From Siderastrea radians (lineage: Eukaryota > Cnidaria > Anthozoa > Scleractinia > Rhizangiidae), in the NCBI GenBank assembly GCA_964017195.1, contig OZ024894.1, positions 35,480,614 to 35,544,613 of the forward strand: a DNA stretch of 64,000 nucleotides. The letters run 5' to 3'. Under the pieces are notes generated by a model, which worked only from the letters and a program-made list of their open reading frames with translations, was not told the DNA's origin and made no database searches. Below are positions 10,954 to 22,200 of the stretch, piece after piece (the first letter of the stretch is position 1; every line of letters begins with the position of its first letter). Position numbers and translations under genes: made by a program.

Positions 10954-13900
10954 TTAAACCTCTTCCACACTCTGTAAGTCGTCATCGCCATTTTCGTCAT
11001 CTTTGTCATTTTCTTTCTCCTCCAGCTCGCCACTTTCCTCCATGTCATTGTCACCTTTTTCGCCACTTTCCAGTTGAGTTGCTTCAATGTTGTTAGATTT
11101 ACTAACATTTGAGTGCGAAGGAACACTTTCACCAACATGGTGCTGAACTAGGACTGTAACTGGACTGGCTGATTGCTGGAAAGAATGAGAAATCACGTCA
11201 GCGCTCAGCAAAAAGTCCTGTCTGGTTGTCTGGGAAGAGTAGATTTTGAAGTGAGGCAAGTATCAGTAACTTTTTCTGTGCACTTGCCCAATGGGCAAGG
11301 ACTGGGAAAAATGTCCATCAACCTACAGTACAAATTTGCTAACTTGATTTTCATCATTTCCGTAACTTACTCTTTAACGTTCAACAGAGAAACATCAAAC
11401 AGCAAGTAGAATGGATTTTATATCTAAATTATCCCACAGTGTGTGATTTTTTTTCTTTCCTTACAATATTATTGTTGAATTTTGAGTATTTCCTTAAACC
11501 TCGGGAGTGGGGAATTGGCTTAGGCAAGCAAACTTTGAGAGCTGCTTATCCAAAGGGCAAGCTGGAATTGAGTTTGTGTCAAGTCCTGTAGGTTACCCAA
11601 CAATGGGGATTAACAAAACACAACATGCTGTGTCCCAAAATACCATGATATAGTGTAGACAGCCATCCCACGTACTGATAACAATGTATTAAGTTAGACT
11701 AGAGAGTATTAAGACTGATTTCCTCTATGGAAACTGTGATAACTACCTAAAGAGAAAAAATTACATAATGTTTTCATATTAAATTTTTGTCATAAAATAC
11801 AATACAATAGTTTATTTATCTACTTAACACTGAGGAGCTTACAAAAACTCATTAAAATGTGTACGTACACAATAAGCTATACAATATACAAACAAACAAT
11901 AAAACTATAATACAATGTCTCCTAATGATTTTACTAACTCAGATGAATTGGCTCAAATATGGTGCAAATTTTTCCTAGGTAGCAAAACCCTGTACTAGGT
12001 AGTACCCCCCTATAGTAAAGGCTGCTAAATCTGTAAGGGTTATTGCTATCAGAAATCTTACAGTAAATAACAATTTAATGGGTACAAATTTGTACGCCCC
12101 ATCAGTGGGTTTAGCTAATGGCCAGTGCACTCACTTGTGTTCTAGAATATGCAGCTGTTTGTAACTGCTTCTCAAGTTGAAGAATCTTCACATCCTTTCT
12201 CAGATTTTCTGTTTCCAATCTCTGGACTTGGTGTTCCAATCTGGAAAGTTCTCCTTCCTAAAACAAATGGTTACATTGCTAGTGTGATTTATAGAGCACG
12301 TTTTCCATGTGCAAATGTTCAAATGCACTTTACAGCAAATTATACGTTGTGGTGAGATTGGATGTCACCGTATTAGGGCTGATTTAGACGGTATGATTTT
12401 TGGCAAGAACGTCATGCTAGCCCACATATAAGTCACTAATAACATTACAATCCTATATGAATATAAAATTATACACCAACTGATTAACGCACCTACCTCC
12501 ACTAACACACACTTTCCTTCACTTGTACTCACTTTCCTTCATTTGTACTCACTTTCCTTCATTTCTACTCACTTCCCTTCACTTGTACTCACTTACCTTC
12601 ACATTTGTGCCTTATATGTGGGCTAGCATGATGTTCTTGCCCTATATGTGGGCTAGCATGACGTTCTGGCCTGATTTTTGCTCACTACTGTTGTATGTGA
12701 CTTTTGCAGTGTGCGCTGCTTGCATCAGGCAAAGATCGTAAACAACTTGCCATTCTAACTTTTTGATCATGGCTACGACTGTTGTAGGGTTTTCAAACAT
12801 GTTTCAAAGTCCTAAAAAATTGTTTGTGTTGTGTGCAACTGCTGTGAAGATGTTGTACACCTGATTTAGATAACCCAATTCATGTTGCAGACATGAAGCG
12901 AGCAAGTTGCACATAACAGTTGTAAGCAAAAATCGTACCATCTAAATCGGCCTTTACAAAGCAAATGGTAACCACTTTCAGTCCACATGTGATCTTAAAC
13001 CACCCACCAAATGCACGTCACATGATAGATTTTGACCAATGGGAGAATACCGACATTTAGCCTTGTACTATAACATTTCACAGTGGTCAAACGCAAAAAA
13101 CAACGTCACTTCTGGTTTTTCAAAGCCTTGAAGTTTGACTCAGTTCAGACTTTTACGAGCGCGAAGTTCATATGAAAACGATACATAAAATGTCCCAATA
13201 AACCAAATTTTGCGTGGATAAAACTTGTGAATACCAGTTACTTCATTCTGAACACGTGCTTAACCAAACAATCTAAAATCGTTTATCGTGACAAGTCTTA
13301 CTCTTTTGAGACAGATTTTGGTTGATTAATCAGGTTTAATGGAAAAAAAGAAACATTTGAAATAAAATATCCTTTTCTATTAAAGTAAAAAGCTTAAGTT
13401 TTCAGTAATGGCGTTAAGTTTTGGGGCTAAAGTGAAACTTTTGACATTTGTCTGTATTTTCTTTTGTAAAATTATGGCGAGAACTGCGCACGTGCCGCGC
13501 GTTTGACCCCTGTGAACTATAACGTCAGTTATTTCAGGGTTCAAAATAAAATCAGAGCTTTCAGCCTGAATTTGACGGCTTTTTTTCTCAAGGCTGATTT
13601 TTAGCCGGCTGTCAACAAGAATGAACAAGCACTATCCCATGTATGGAATAAAGTGTTGACGGGCCAAACGCGGTTCATATGCTCATGCTAATGTGTTTGT
13701 ATATTTCTTTTAACAATGGTTGATTTTTAATTAAGTGCCATTTGCTCATAAGGATGTTCTTACGAACGTTGTTATGAAAGGCAGAATTTTTTCTGCACTG
13801 TCTCTCTTTGTTGAAGTGCCGACTTCCTATCACTGAATTTGACTTCAGATGGTATTCTTTTTACTGGACTGTTGGGGTAGACTCTCGCAAGGAGGCGTGT

Positions 13901-16900
13901 TTTAAATTTGGTGATGTTCTCAATGAAAGATTTCGCTGAAGAGTTTGTTCTAAGAAGATGTAGGGCTTTGCCTTTGATAAACCTTTTTCTAACCCCTGGT
14001 GGGTGGCAGGAAGAGAAGTGAGTGTACTGGAAAGTTCCTGTGGACTTAAAATGTGTGCGGATATCAAGGATTGCTTGCTTGTTAAATCTTTGGCCTTTGA
14101 AAAGAGTGGTATCCAGGAAGTTTAATATTTCTTTGTCTGAGATTCAGCTGAAATTTAATTGGGTTGGGTGGTGACTGTTTGCTAGGACAATAAACTCTTC
14201 TATCTCCTTTTTGTCCACAATACACAGCAAGAATATGCCATCGATGTATCTTTTCCACTCAAGTGACAGAAGACTGTCAGTAGAACATTAACTACTGTTT
14301 AAGCAGTGCCTCTCTTTGACCTATATTTATCAGATTTCGCTCTTCGCAACTTATCATTGTTGCGTTCAACGCAGTGATAATGAAACTTGGTTGGTGCACC
14401 TATGAATTTTCGCTCGGCCTCTCCCCTTTTATGGAGTGTATTTGTGTCTTAAACTCCTCTTCAGAAGTGATGTTTGCTTTTGCAACATAGTGCAAGTCTC
14501 TTGGGCATGTACCCTTTCTTGTGTGAGCCTAAGGTTTAACTATCGACATTTCTGACTGCTTGATTTTTCTCTTGAGCATGGAAATCTTGTTGCCGGTGGA
14601 CTGGCAAGGTCGCTTGCTGGCGTTTCACAAATTAGATCAGGCCTTTGAAAATGATAAATGTTGCAACAGTGATACTGATTTTCAGCACAACAGTACATTT
14701 ACTTTGGTCTCCAGCAAATTAAATTGGACGTGGCGAAAGCACACGAAAAAAGCGACATGGTGCTAAGTGGAACAGGATCGAAGACACACTGGTGACAAAA
14801 AAATTGTGAATGAAAATTTGCCCGGTTCCTAAAGGAGAACTGAATTGCTGCGGCACTGCTACCCCGTGTCTGGCCTATTTCCTCAAAAGTCGCATTGTTG
14901 ATCACGTATGAAACCACGCCGGAACAAAAAGAGTGCTGGCAAATAGAGATAGTCCCTAGAACGAAGACTTGATTTACAAGAATCGAGACAATAACTGTTG
15001 AAGTTCTGTAATTTGTTGTTGTTGCTTTAGAAAGCTTTTAAAATGTCATCCAATTCACTTTTGGTATGTGTGTGTTTCATGGGTTGATGGCTGCATTACT
15101 TTCTGATATGAAACATTAACTATGACGTTCCAGGGACATTGATTTTGCCAATCAAGGGATGGGATGTCATTTTCTTCTATTTCTTGAGTGAACAATCGCC
15201 GGCAAGAGTGGCCAAAGTGCCGGCTGTCACTGGCAGCTGGCTGCTATTTTGAACCCTGTATTTCAAGACCCTGATAAGTGGTAAGTTTGGTAAGTTTGGC
15301 ACCAAGGTGATGCCACAGGGAAAGTGACACTACTCCTAATAAATACACAATATTACACCTCTCCTAGGTGAGCACTGTAAAACATAATCTGTCCAGGAAA
15401 GAAAAGTGTTGTTTTATTTTCTACATAATATAGAGAGAACAAGTTGTGTCTTGCAAGCACAAGCATGAAACTTGACAACTCTCCCTCTCACACTTCTTTA
15501 ATTTACTTGGCCAGGGCAGACAGGGAAGCCAAGAAGAACTTCTTAAAAAACAATCTTAAAAAGCCATCAAAACTAATCAAAAACTGTGTAAATTTTGTCA
15601 CGGTATGAAGTGCAGCACAATAACCTTTTATAAAAAAAACAAGCTCAAGTTTTTCAAAATAGTTGTCATTACCCTGAGGTACTGCAGCTGGGCCTCCAGT
15701 TCAGCAATACGTGAGATCTTGGTAAGATGCTCCTGTTGGAGGATCTGAATGTGTTGTCTTAGTGTCAGAATTTCTTGCTCCTTTTCTGCTTGCTGAGGGA
15801 ACAAAAGAACATTGTACAGTCACATGACTGTTGAAACTACACTGTAAAATTACTACATGACTGAGCTAAACATTCACATGTTGAACTACAAAAGAAAACG
15901 TCAAGAAATTTATCTTGGCATCATAAAATTAAACAGTCAAAACATCTTTTAACATTTGTTGAAAAGCCAATTAAATGATGATGAACCATAATTATCATTG
16001 GCTTGAGGAAAGGTTGAAATGGGATACCTAATTTGCACAAACTAGATGGTCATTTAAGAGAGATGGTCACCTGATTCCCACGCAGCTTTGATCCAGAATA
16101 TTTTGCCTCTGTTCTCCATTGTGGAGTCCAGGAAGGTTGCCCTGAGCTGCTCCTAGCTCCTACAGGAGTCCTAGCTGGCGGCGTTTGAGAAGAAGGCTGT
16201 CTTGCTTGAGCTCCTCGTAAGCTACTGTGTGCAGTGGATTGAGGAGTTGCACTTGATGAAGATAAAGGAGTATTCAGTGGAGTACTGGGAGTTGTGGGAC
16301 TGCTTGCTGTTGCACCATTGCTGTTTGTCCAGCTGGTCTGAAAAGTGCTGCTCTGTTCTGTAGATGTTGTCCAGAGGGCAATTTCTGGTGAACCTGCAGG
16401 GTGATTTGTGTTGATCACTTCCACATTATTTCCTGTAAGCATGACATTCTGCCCAACTTCCAATGCAACAACCTCTGTACTTGAGCGATCAAGGTTGAGG
16501 CCATCAGAGCTGAGTGACTCTACCATTGTTGGTCGATCATTTTGTTTCCATCTCTAAAAAAGAAAGGTCAATTGAAAGGTTAATAGCACCATAAAGTTAC
16601 ACCTTTAAGGTGGCTAAAAAGGGTTTTCTAATTGTTACAATCCTTTTGAAATGAAGAAAGATGACAAAGAAATATTTCCCACCATATGGGTAAACTATGA
16701 ATATCTTGACAACTCTTTTGTCGGGCAATACTTTACGGCTGGTTGTAACATCATAGCCATTACCATGGCAACACTAAAAGTCCACAAAAATAACCTCCAA
16801 AGTTCAGTTTCTGCCATTTATCTGAAAAACTGAGTCTGTGACCTACCCTTTTTATTGCATTTTTGGAAAGCTCCCTAAGTTCTTTAACTTCTCTGACAGC

Positions 16901-18441
16901 ATGGCAAAAAGTTATTCAGTAGAACTTAAGTTATATTGAAAAAGTCATTTTTTTTAATCACAACAAATTCCACTGAATAACTTTCTTCCAAACGCTTCTA
17001 TTTGAATTGGCATAATTAATGTCACATGCATGCAAAAAATCAGGATGGGGTCACCGAGCAAAATTTCAAGATAAAATCAAATGTTTGGAGCACTTTTTTT
17101 ATTTCCGGTTTGTGCGATTTTATGCGGCATTTTAACTTCCGGTATTTTGTGCACGACTTCTAATAGAAATTTAGATTCACTCAGCTGACACGTGCATTCT
17201 AGCTATGTAGTGTGTAGGCTATGTGCGCGCGGGCAGCTAAAACCCTTTCGAGCCTCCTTAATGCTGTGCTGCTACCTTTGTTAATTGCCATCTGATACAT
17301 ATTTATTTGAGATTTGTGTGGTTTTCGAGGAGTGCTTTGATTGTTTAGTACACATTTTTCATGATACCAACAAAACATTTTGAGACTGGATAAAATCCTT
17401 AAGTGTGACCATAACAATGAAAGCTACTGAGCAGTACTTTCCCGTGGTACTGATTCTGATAATGTACAAATTGAATCTGACTTTTAGAAGTGTTTTTAAA
17501 AATCTTTGTAGTGATGATTTGCACATGCAGAACTTTGTTGTCATTCGTACACCTGTACTTAAATCACAAACAGGGCCGTAGCCAGAAAAAATTACGACTG
17601 AGGCAATGTCCATGGTTAAGGTATTTAGGGTGTTAAACGGAAAAAAAATGACTGAGAAAACGAAAAAAATGACTTGAGGCAAGTGCCTCGGTTTGCCTCA
17701 TACTGGCTACTGCCCTGACAAAATAATCGAAATGCACATTTTACTCTGTGCATTGTTATCAAAGCATTATTTTTAAAAAAAGTTAAACAACTTAAGCATC
17801 CTCGGGTTACGTAGCAAAACAACATGGATGAAATCCTTTCCCAAGGTGTGATTCGTTTTGTACTATTTCTTACATGAAACTGTTATGAAAGTTTGTCACT
17901 GTTGCAATTTGCGACTCTTAGGTAAAATTAAGGTTATACTGCTCTGTACCTGTCCATGATCCCCGCCATCTTCATCCAGTCGTCTCCGTTTCCCTTCATG
18001 CGGAGCTCTGTGTAAAGAAGGATCAGTAACATTTCCTTTTCCATGGCTTCCAGAGAAAGAAACCTCGGCGACATCAGGGGCATCTGCATAAACTGTCACC
18101 TTGCACATCGCATAACAGTTGCGGCGCTTTCCAGTGCAATTTGCTCGAGGGGTACAACCATACCGTTTCCCAGGGCAATACAAACATTCGCTCACGAGAA
18201 GGTATCTCTCCGTTCGTTTTCCTCTCGACGGAGGTTGCATACCTTCTCTTAGTCTACAGCCAAGCCGACCGGTTACTGATGGACGCTCTGGTCTTCCAGA
18301 CACGGTCTCCATCACCGCTCCTCCGCCGTAGTTTAGGCGCTCAAAATTCCAGCTGATCTGCTTGGAGAAAAACTCCGGTAGTTCCTTGACGGGGATTTTC
18401 AAAGGCTCCCCCCATTCAGGTAAAGCACAATTGCGGCACAT
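10954..18441 (-). CDS. Cys-rich, coiled-coil, acidic-tail protein, probably nuclear (479 aa, 5 exons)
   Basis: Coding exons, 5' to 3': 18441-17950, 16553-16071, 15792-15673, 12257-12135 and 11175-10954. All joins are phase 0 with GT-AG borders. The start is MCRNCALPEWGEPL, with A at -3. Residues 1-164 hold a conserved-looking block (SWNFERLNYGGG, VTGRLGCRLREGMQPP) and a cysteine cluster (ECLYCPGKRYGCTP, NCTGKRRNCYAMC) followed by a histidine in FSGSHG; this spacing suggests zinc binding. A basic stretch, EGKRRRLDED, could be a nuclear signal. Residues 165-325 are Ser/Thr/Pro-rich and low in complexity. Residues 326-406, on two small exons, form a leucine-heptad coiled coil. The last 73 residues are highly acidic (EESGELEEKENDKDDENGDD). 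The layout suggests a dimeric nuclear regulator, but this is inference. I do not recognise a named family with confidence; a distant link to Cys/His DNA-binding modules such as CARF or FLYWCH is possible. Confidence 0.82.
12376..12952. mobile_element. TIR element (Harbinger-like MITE) with internal tandem repeats
   Basis: The left end begins GGGCTGATTTAGACGGTATG and the right end is its imperfect inverse, ending CATCTAAATCGGCC. The flanks are TTA on the left and TTT on the right, close to a 3-bp duplication. Inside is a 20-bp tandem array (12508-12603, unit like ACTCACTTTCCTTCATTTGT, about five copies) and two direct copies plus one inverted copy of a GTGGGCTAGCATGA motif. The element lies just outside exon 4 in intron 3 of the 10954-18441 gene. 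Confidence 0.65.
13680..14285 (-). pseudogene. Penelope-like element reverse-transcriptase remnant
   Basis: Read on the minus strand, with frameshifts and stops, the segment gives WKRYIDGIFLLCIVDKKEIE, then THFSSCHPPGVRKRFIKGKA, FKTRLLARVYP, PSEVKFSDRKSAL and a degenerate MSKWHLIKNQPLL. These are in the order expected for the RT and C-terminal part of Penelope-like retroelements. The catalytic YIDD is altered to YIDG. Stops interrupt the frame, so the copy is dead. It lies inside intron 3 of the 10954-18441 gene in the same orientation. Confidence 0.7.
14286..15672. other. Intron 3 remainder, nothing recognised
   Basis: Intronic sequence of the minus-strand gene between the Penelope remnant and exon 3. 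No exon, RNA or structured repeat was recognised. Confidence 0.5.
16554..17949. other. Intron 1 of the minus-strand gene
   Basis: About 1.4 kb between exons 2 and 1. It contains a copy of the dispersed GTGACC-ATGAAAGCTACTGAGC repeat (17402-17453) and a short TIR element (17571-17717). Nothing else recognised. Confidence 0.6.
17571..17717. mobile_element. Short hAT-like TIR element, 147 bp
   Basis: It begins CAGGGCCGTAGCCAG and ends CTGGCTACTGCCCTG, imperfect inverted repeats with the CAGGG/CCCTG termini typical of hAT elements. The interior also contains mirrored GAGGCAA/TTGCCTC motifs. An exact 8-bp target duplication is not evident. It lies in intron 1 of the minus-strand gene. Confidence 0.6.
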
Positions 18442-19263
18442 TTTCTGAAGACTGCACCAATAAAAATATAATATAACAGAGATCGTACGTCGGAAATCGA
18501 CGATTATTACCACAACAAGCCTTCTACACAGAAAGACGCCATCTTCCTTCGACCTTCACTGGGCAACACCGCTGGAACAGGGCACAGCTTACCCAACATT
18601 CATTGTGCGCGTTTTCATTTATGCTGTCTGCTTTGCCGCCTTTTTGTTTGTTTGTTTGTTTTTTTATTTTTGTTCTCAGTTTTGTACAGCTAGTTATGGA
18701 AAAATGATAATAGGAAAAGTGGGAATCTTCTTGGAATTTGGGATGAAGGGTCTAAGTTCAGTGTAAGTTTACAATTAACAGATAGCCTAAGTTTAGTCCA
18801 AAAAAAATGTTTTCTTTTTTCTTTCCCTAACCAGGATTTATATACCATCTGGCTTGACAAATGTGAGTATGGGAAGCCGGCAATTTCCCGCCTGTTTTCT
18901 GAACCCAAAACAAATCGTCCAAACGCATCGTAATCTTCTTTATTTGCACTCTCCTCGATCGCCTTTTTATCCCTATCTTATGCAGGAGGGTGCTTCTCTT
19001 ATCTCACGACCTCAGAAATGTGGAGAAATTCCAGATTTCCGGTCCCGCCTAGGTGGGAGAATCTGCCTTCATGAAACATCCAATTGTATGCGACTGCTTG
19101 CGGATGTCAGGGTATTCTCAGGTTACAACCAGACCAATCGGTTGGTTGTGTCGGGAAGCAGGGATTCATTTCGCCTAGAGTTTCTTCGGAATTTCTGGCG
19201 AGTTTGTGATTATTTCTGCTGTAGATTCTTGAGATAAAACGCGAGTTTTCTCATCAAGCGAAG
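18442..19263. promoter_or_regulatory. Head-to-head intergenic region, possible bidirectional promoter
   Basis: The start codons of the minus-strand gene (18441) and the plus-strand gene (19264) are separated by 822 bases, so both promoters and 5' UTRs must lie here unless there are distant non-coding exons. A T-rich stretch lies at about 18640-18680. No clear TATA box was seen for either gene. Confidence 0.45.
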
Positions 19264-22200
19264 ATGAAGACGCTGTGGATTTTAGCTCTTTGCTGTTTGA
19301 CTGTTTTGGTTGTTGATGCCAAAAAGGTGAGATGTGCATGTGGTTTTTAGTGGATTATCAAAGGCTGTCTTTGTGTAAAGCTAGTCAGTCGGCCACGTAG
19401 CATGTAGTCAGCTTTCATTCTAAATCAGTTAAACGTCGAAGATATAGCTTGTCCAAAAGAGACGTGTCACGTTAAATCAGAAAGATGGTCAGTGAATGTT
19501 ATGACAAAATCTTTGGGGCATGATCGATCTTTTACGAGCTTTACATGCATGTAATTAGCTTGTAGATAGGCTTGCTTTGCGGAAACCGTAAATTCACTTT
19601 GATGTTTGATAAAAGAAAGTTTAGTTTTACTTCCATTCATAGGGAAGCCATCATTAAATTCAAGTGCTACGAGTACGGTAAACCTAGAAAAAATGTCATG
19701 TCCTCTGTAATCCCCCGAGAGATCGAGATAAAACAACATCTCGTTTGTGGGACTCGCGCAGGATTCCTAACATTCTCGGTTCAAATGTTTGAATTTTTAT
19801 AGCTGAAGGCTTTGGAGACACTGCAGAACTCACAAACAACTCAACTGCGCAGAAGACAATAACCTTTTTTTCAGTGTGCCTTACAAGCTTATGTCTTACG
19901 TATTTTGCGCGAAAATGTGAAATTTACACACACCACCGGCTTGACGAAGATCACGGATTCCAGGCATTCTATCAGTGGAATATTTTTCCGTCGGACCCTT
20001 TCATTCCAAGGGAATTTATAGTGCATATAAATACTTGTTTCATTTCGTAGCGGATTGTTTTGAATCATTTTTCGGCTGAAAACCTAATAAACATCACCAG
20101 CAGACAAAGCTTGATTATTTGAATTTGAGACATTCCCAGACGGTCATGACCTTTGCCCTTCGTAGTAAACAAAGTACGGTATTTGATCGAATAAACGCCC
20201 TGGGCGCTTATTTCAAATTTCATGTTCAAGGGGGGTGCTTAATCGAGGAGGGGTGATTATTCAAGGAGAGGTGCTTATTAGCAAAGTTACAAGGACTCAG
20301 AGTTTGTTTCTACGATGTAGCTGTTACTCTTCATTGTCGTCTCTATCTCCATCATTTGGCCTCCTCCTGGTCGGACAAAGTGATATCTCGCAAAAGATCT
20401 TCCCTTTCTTCTGGGTCCCTAAAAATTATATCACACATAAAATATGTCACACCTTGCAAAATTTTTCTGCCTGTTTCCTAGACGCGAAGTTTGTAGCTCC
20501 TGCAGTACGCGAATCAGATCCACAAGTGTGTTTTTAGGGATTTAGTTGTATTTTAAAACTCCCTAATGAAGTGTGCAGAAGTCACACAAGACATGTAGGA
20601 AAATTAAATAGTTTTACAACTCAAGAAGTTCTGCTGCTCACTGGTTCAACTTTGTAAAAAAAACAATTAGAAAAACCCTGCCTACAGTTATAAATTCTTA
20701 CTGTTTTTAGTGGGGAGGAGAAAGCACTTAACCGAGGAGGGGCGCTTATTCGAGGAGAGGTGCTTATTTCAAATTTTGTGTCCAAGAGAGCCGCTTAATT
20801 GAAGGGGGGCACTTATTCGAGAGAGGGTGCTTTTTCGATCAATTATAGTAACTCACGCACAAAGATTCCCATTTTGGCTTTAGCTAAATCCTTGCACACA
20901 ATATTTAGCCATTCACTATATCAACTAATGACTCTATCTTATGCCAGGCATCCTTTAAGATGTCTTGAAATGCCACTTATCTCAAACACTGAAGGGTACC
21001 CATAGACTTCTCAATCATCAATTTTTGTCCTGATTTATGCCATTGATGTACTAAATCTACAGGTTTTCTCTAAACTTTAGACCACTATGCAGCTTTTCTA
21101 ACTTTATATTTTGGACCAAAAAAACCATTGATACTAATGGAGAGAGCACATTGAAATTAGCCAAACCATTAAAAGAAAGCATCACGTCTTGCCTGGAAGT
21201 GAGGAAATACCTAGACTACGAGCAGTCTCTCTTTCCCTTCAGGGATAGTCGAGCGAAACGAGCAAGTGAGAGAGCCTGCCGCATTGTTACGTGACATGCG
21301 TGTCAAGCCAAGTGTAGCGAGCTGCAAATCGCCTGCCGCGTTGATGTTTCGCTCAACTATCCCAGAGCGGAAAGAGAGACTGCTCGTAGTCTAGGATATA
21401 CGCCAGTGAAATTTGAAATTTTTGTAGGTGTTTTTGTCTCCTTATGGTGGCAGTGATTTCTTGCATGCTGGGAATGGGTTGTTCCAGAAAATACCTGAGT
21501 GTCTTTGGTTTGGACCTCTCTAGCCCTCTGGAAATTCCTGTTAACTTTCATACTTTCCTGTAAAAAATATTGGTGATTGGCACCTCCCTCCCCTAAGAAA
21601 GTCCAATGTTCTCTCTTGGAGTGGGTATGGATATTTCCTGGAACCATAGCTACTGTCAAACTAATGTCTCAAAACTCACTGACCAATATCTTCACTGAAA
21701 TTCAAAGGTTTTGCGTAATTTGAGGTGCTCTTTCCATTGACGTTGGTGGCTTTTCTGTCAAAGCTGAAATATGAAATGTAGAAAAAATTATGACATGGTC
21801 TATTGGTCTTAGTCTATGTTTACCAAATTATTTTTGTTTCATAAAAAGGACAAGCATCAGAGGCTGAACAAATGGAAACACTGGAATCACATCAAGAAAA
21901 ATGCAACAAAGAAACCCAAAGAAAACGGTAAGTTAGCTTATTATATAAACAGGCGTGTGGTGGACAAAAAGGGTCTATGCAAATCAAGCTCGTAAGCCTT
22001 CCTGATTTTATGGGACTGAGTGATTTTTAAATTTCCCATTTTTTCTTTACCAACCAGCTTTTAGCCACATCCTTTTATAAGATCGCATTTTTAGATTACA
22101 AATTATCTACACCAAAACCACTACAGATATAACAGTACATCACATTCCCCTTAGTCCCCATCACAATATACGTAGTGGGGTTTTCAATGAGTCAATATAA

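Noticed and set aside
18043..18356. Several plus-strand frames opposite exon 1 of the 10954-18441 gene
   Set aside because: They are shadows of the conserved minus-strand coding exon, which has cysteine motifs, splice sites and phase continuity.
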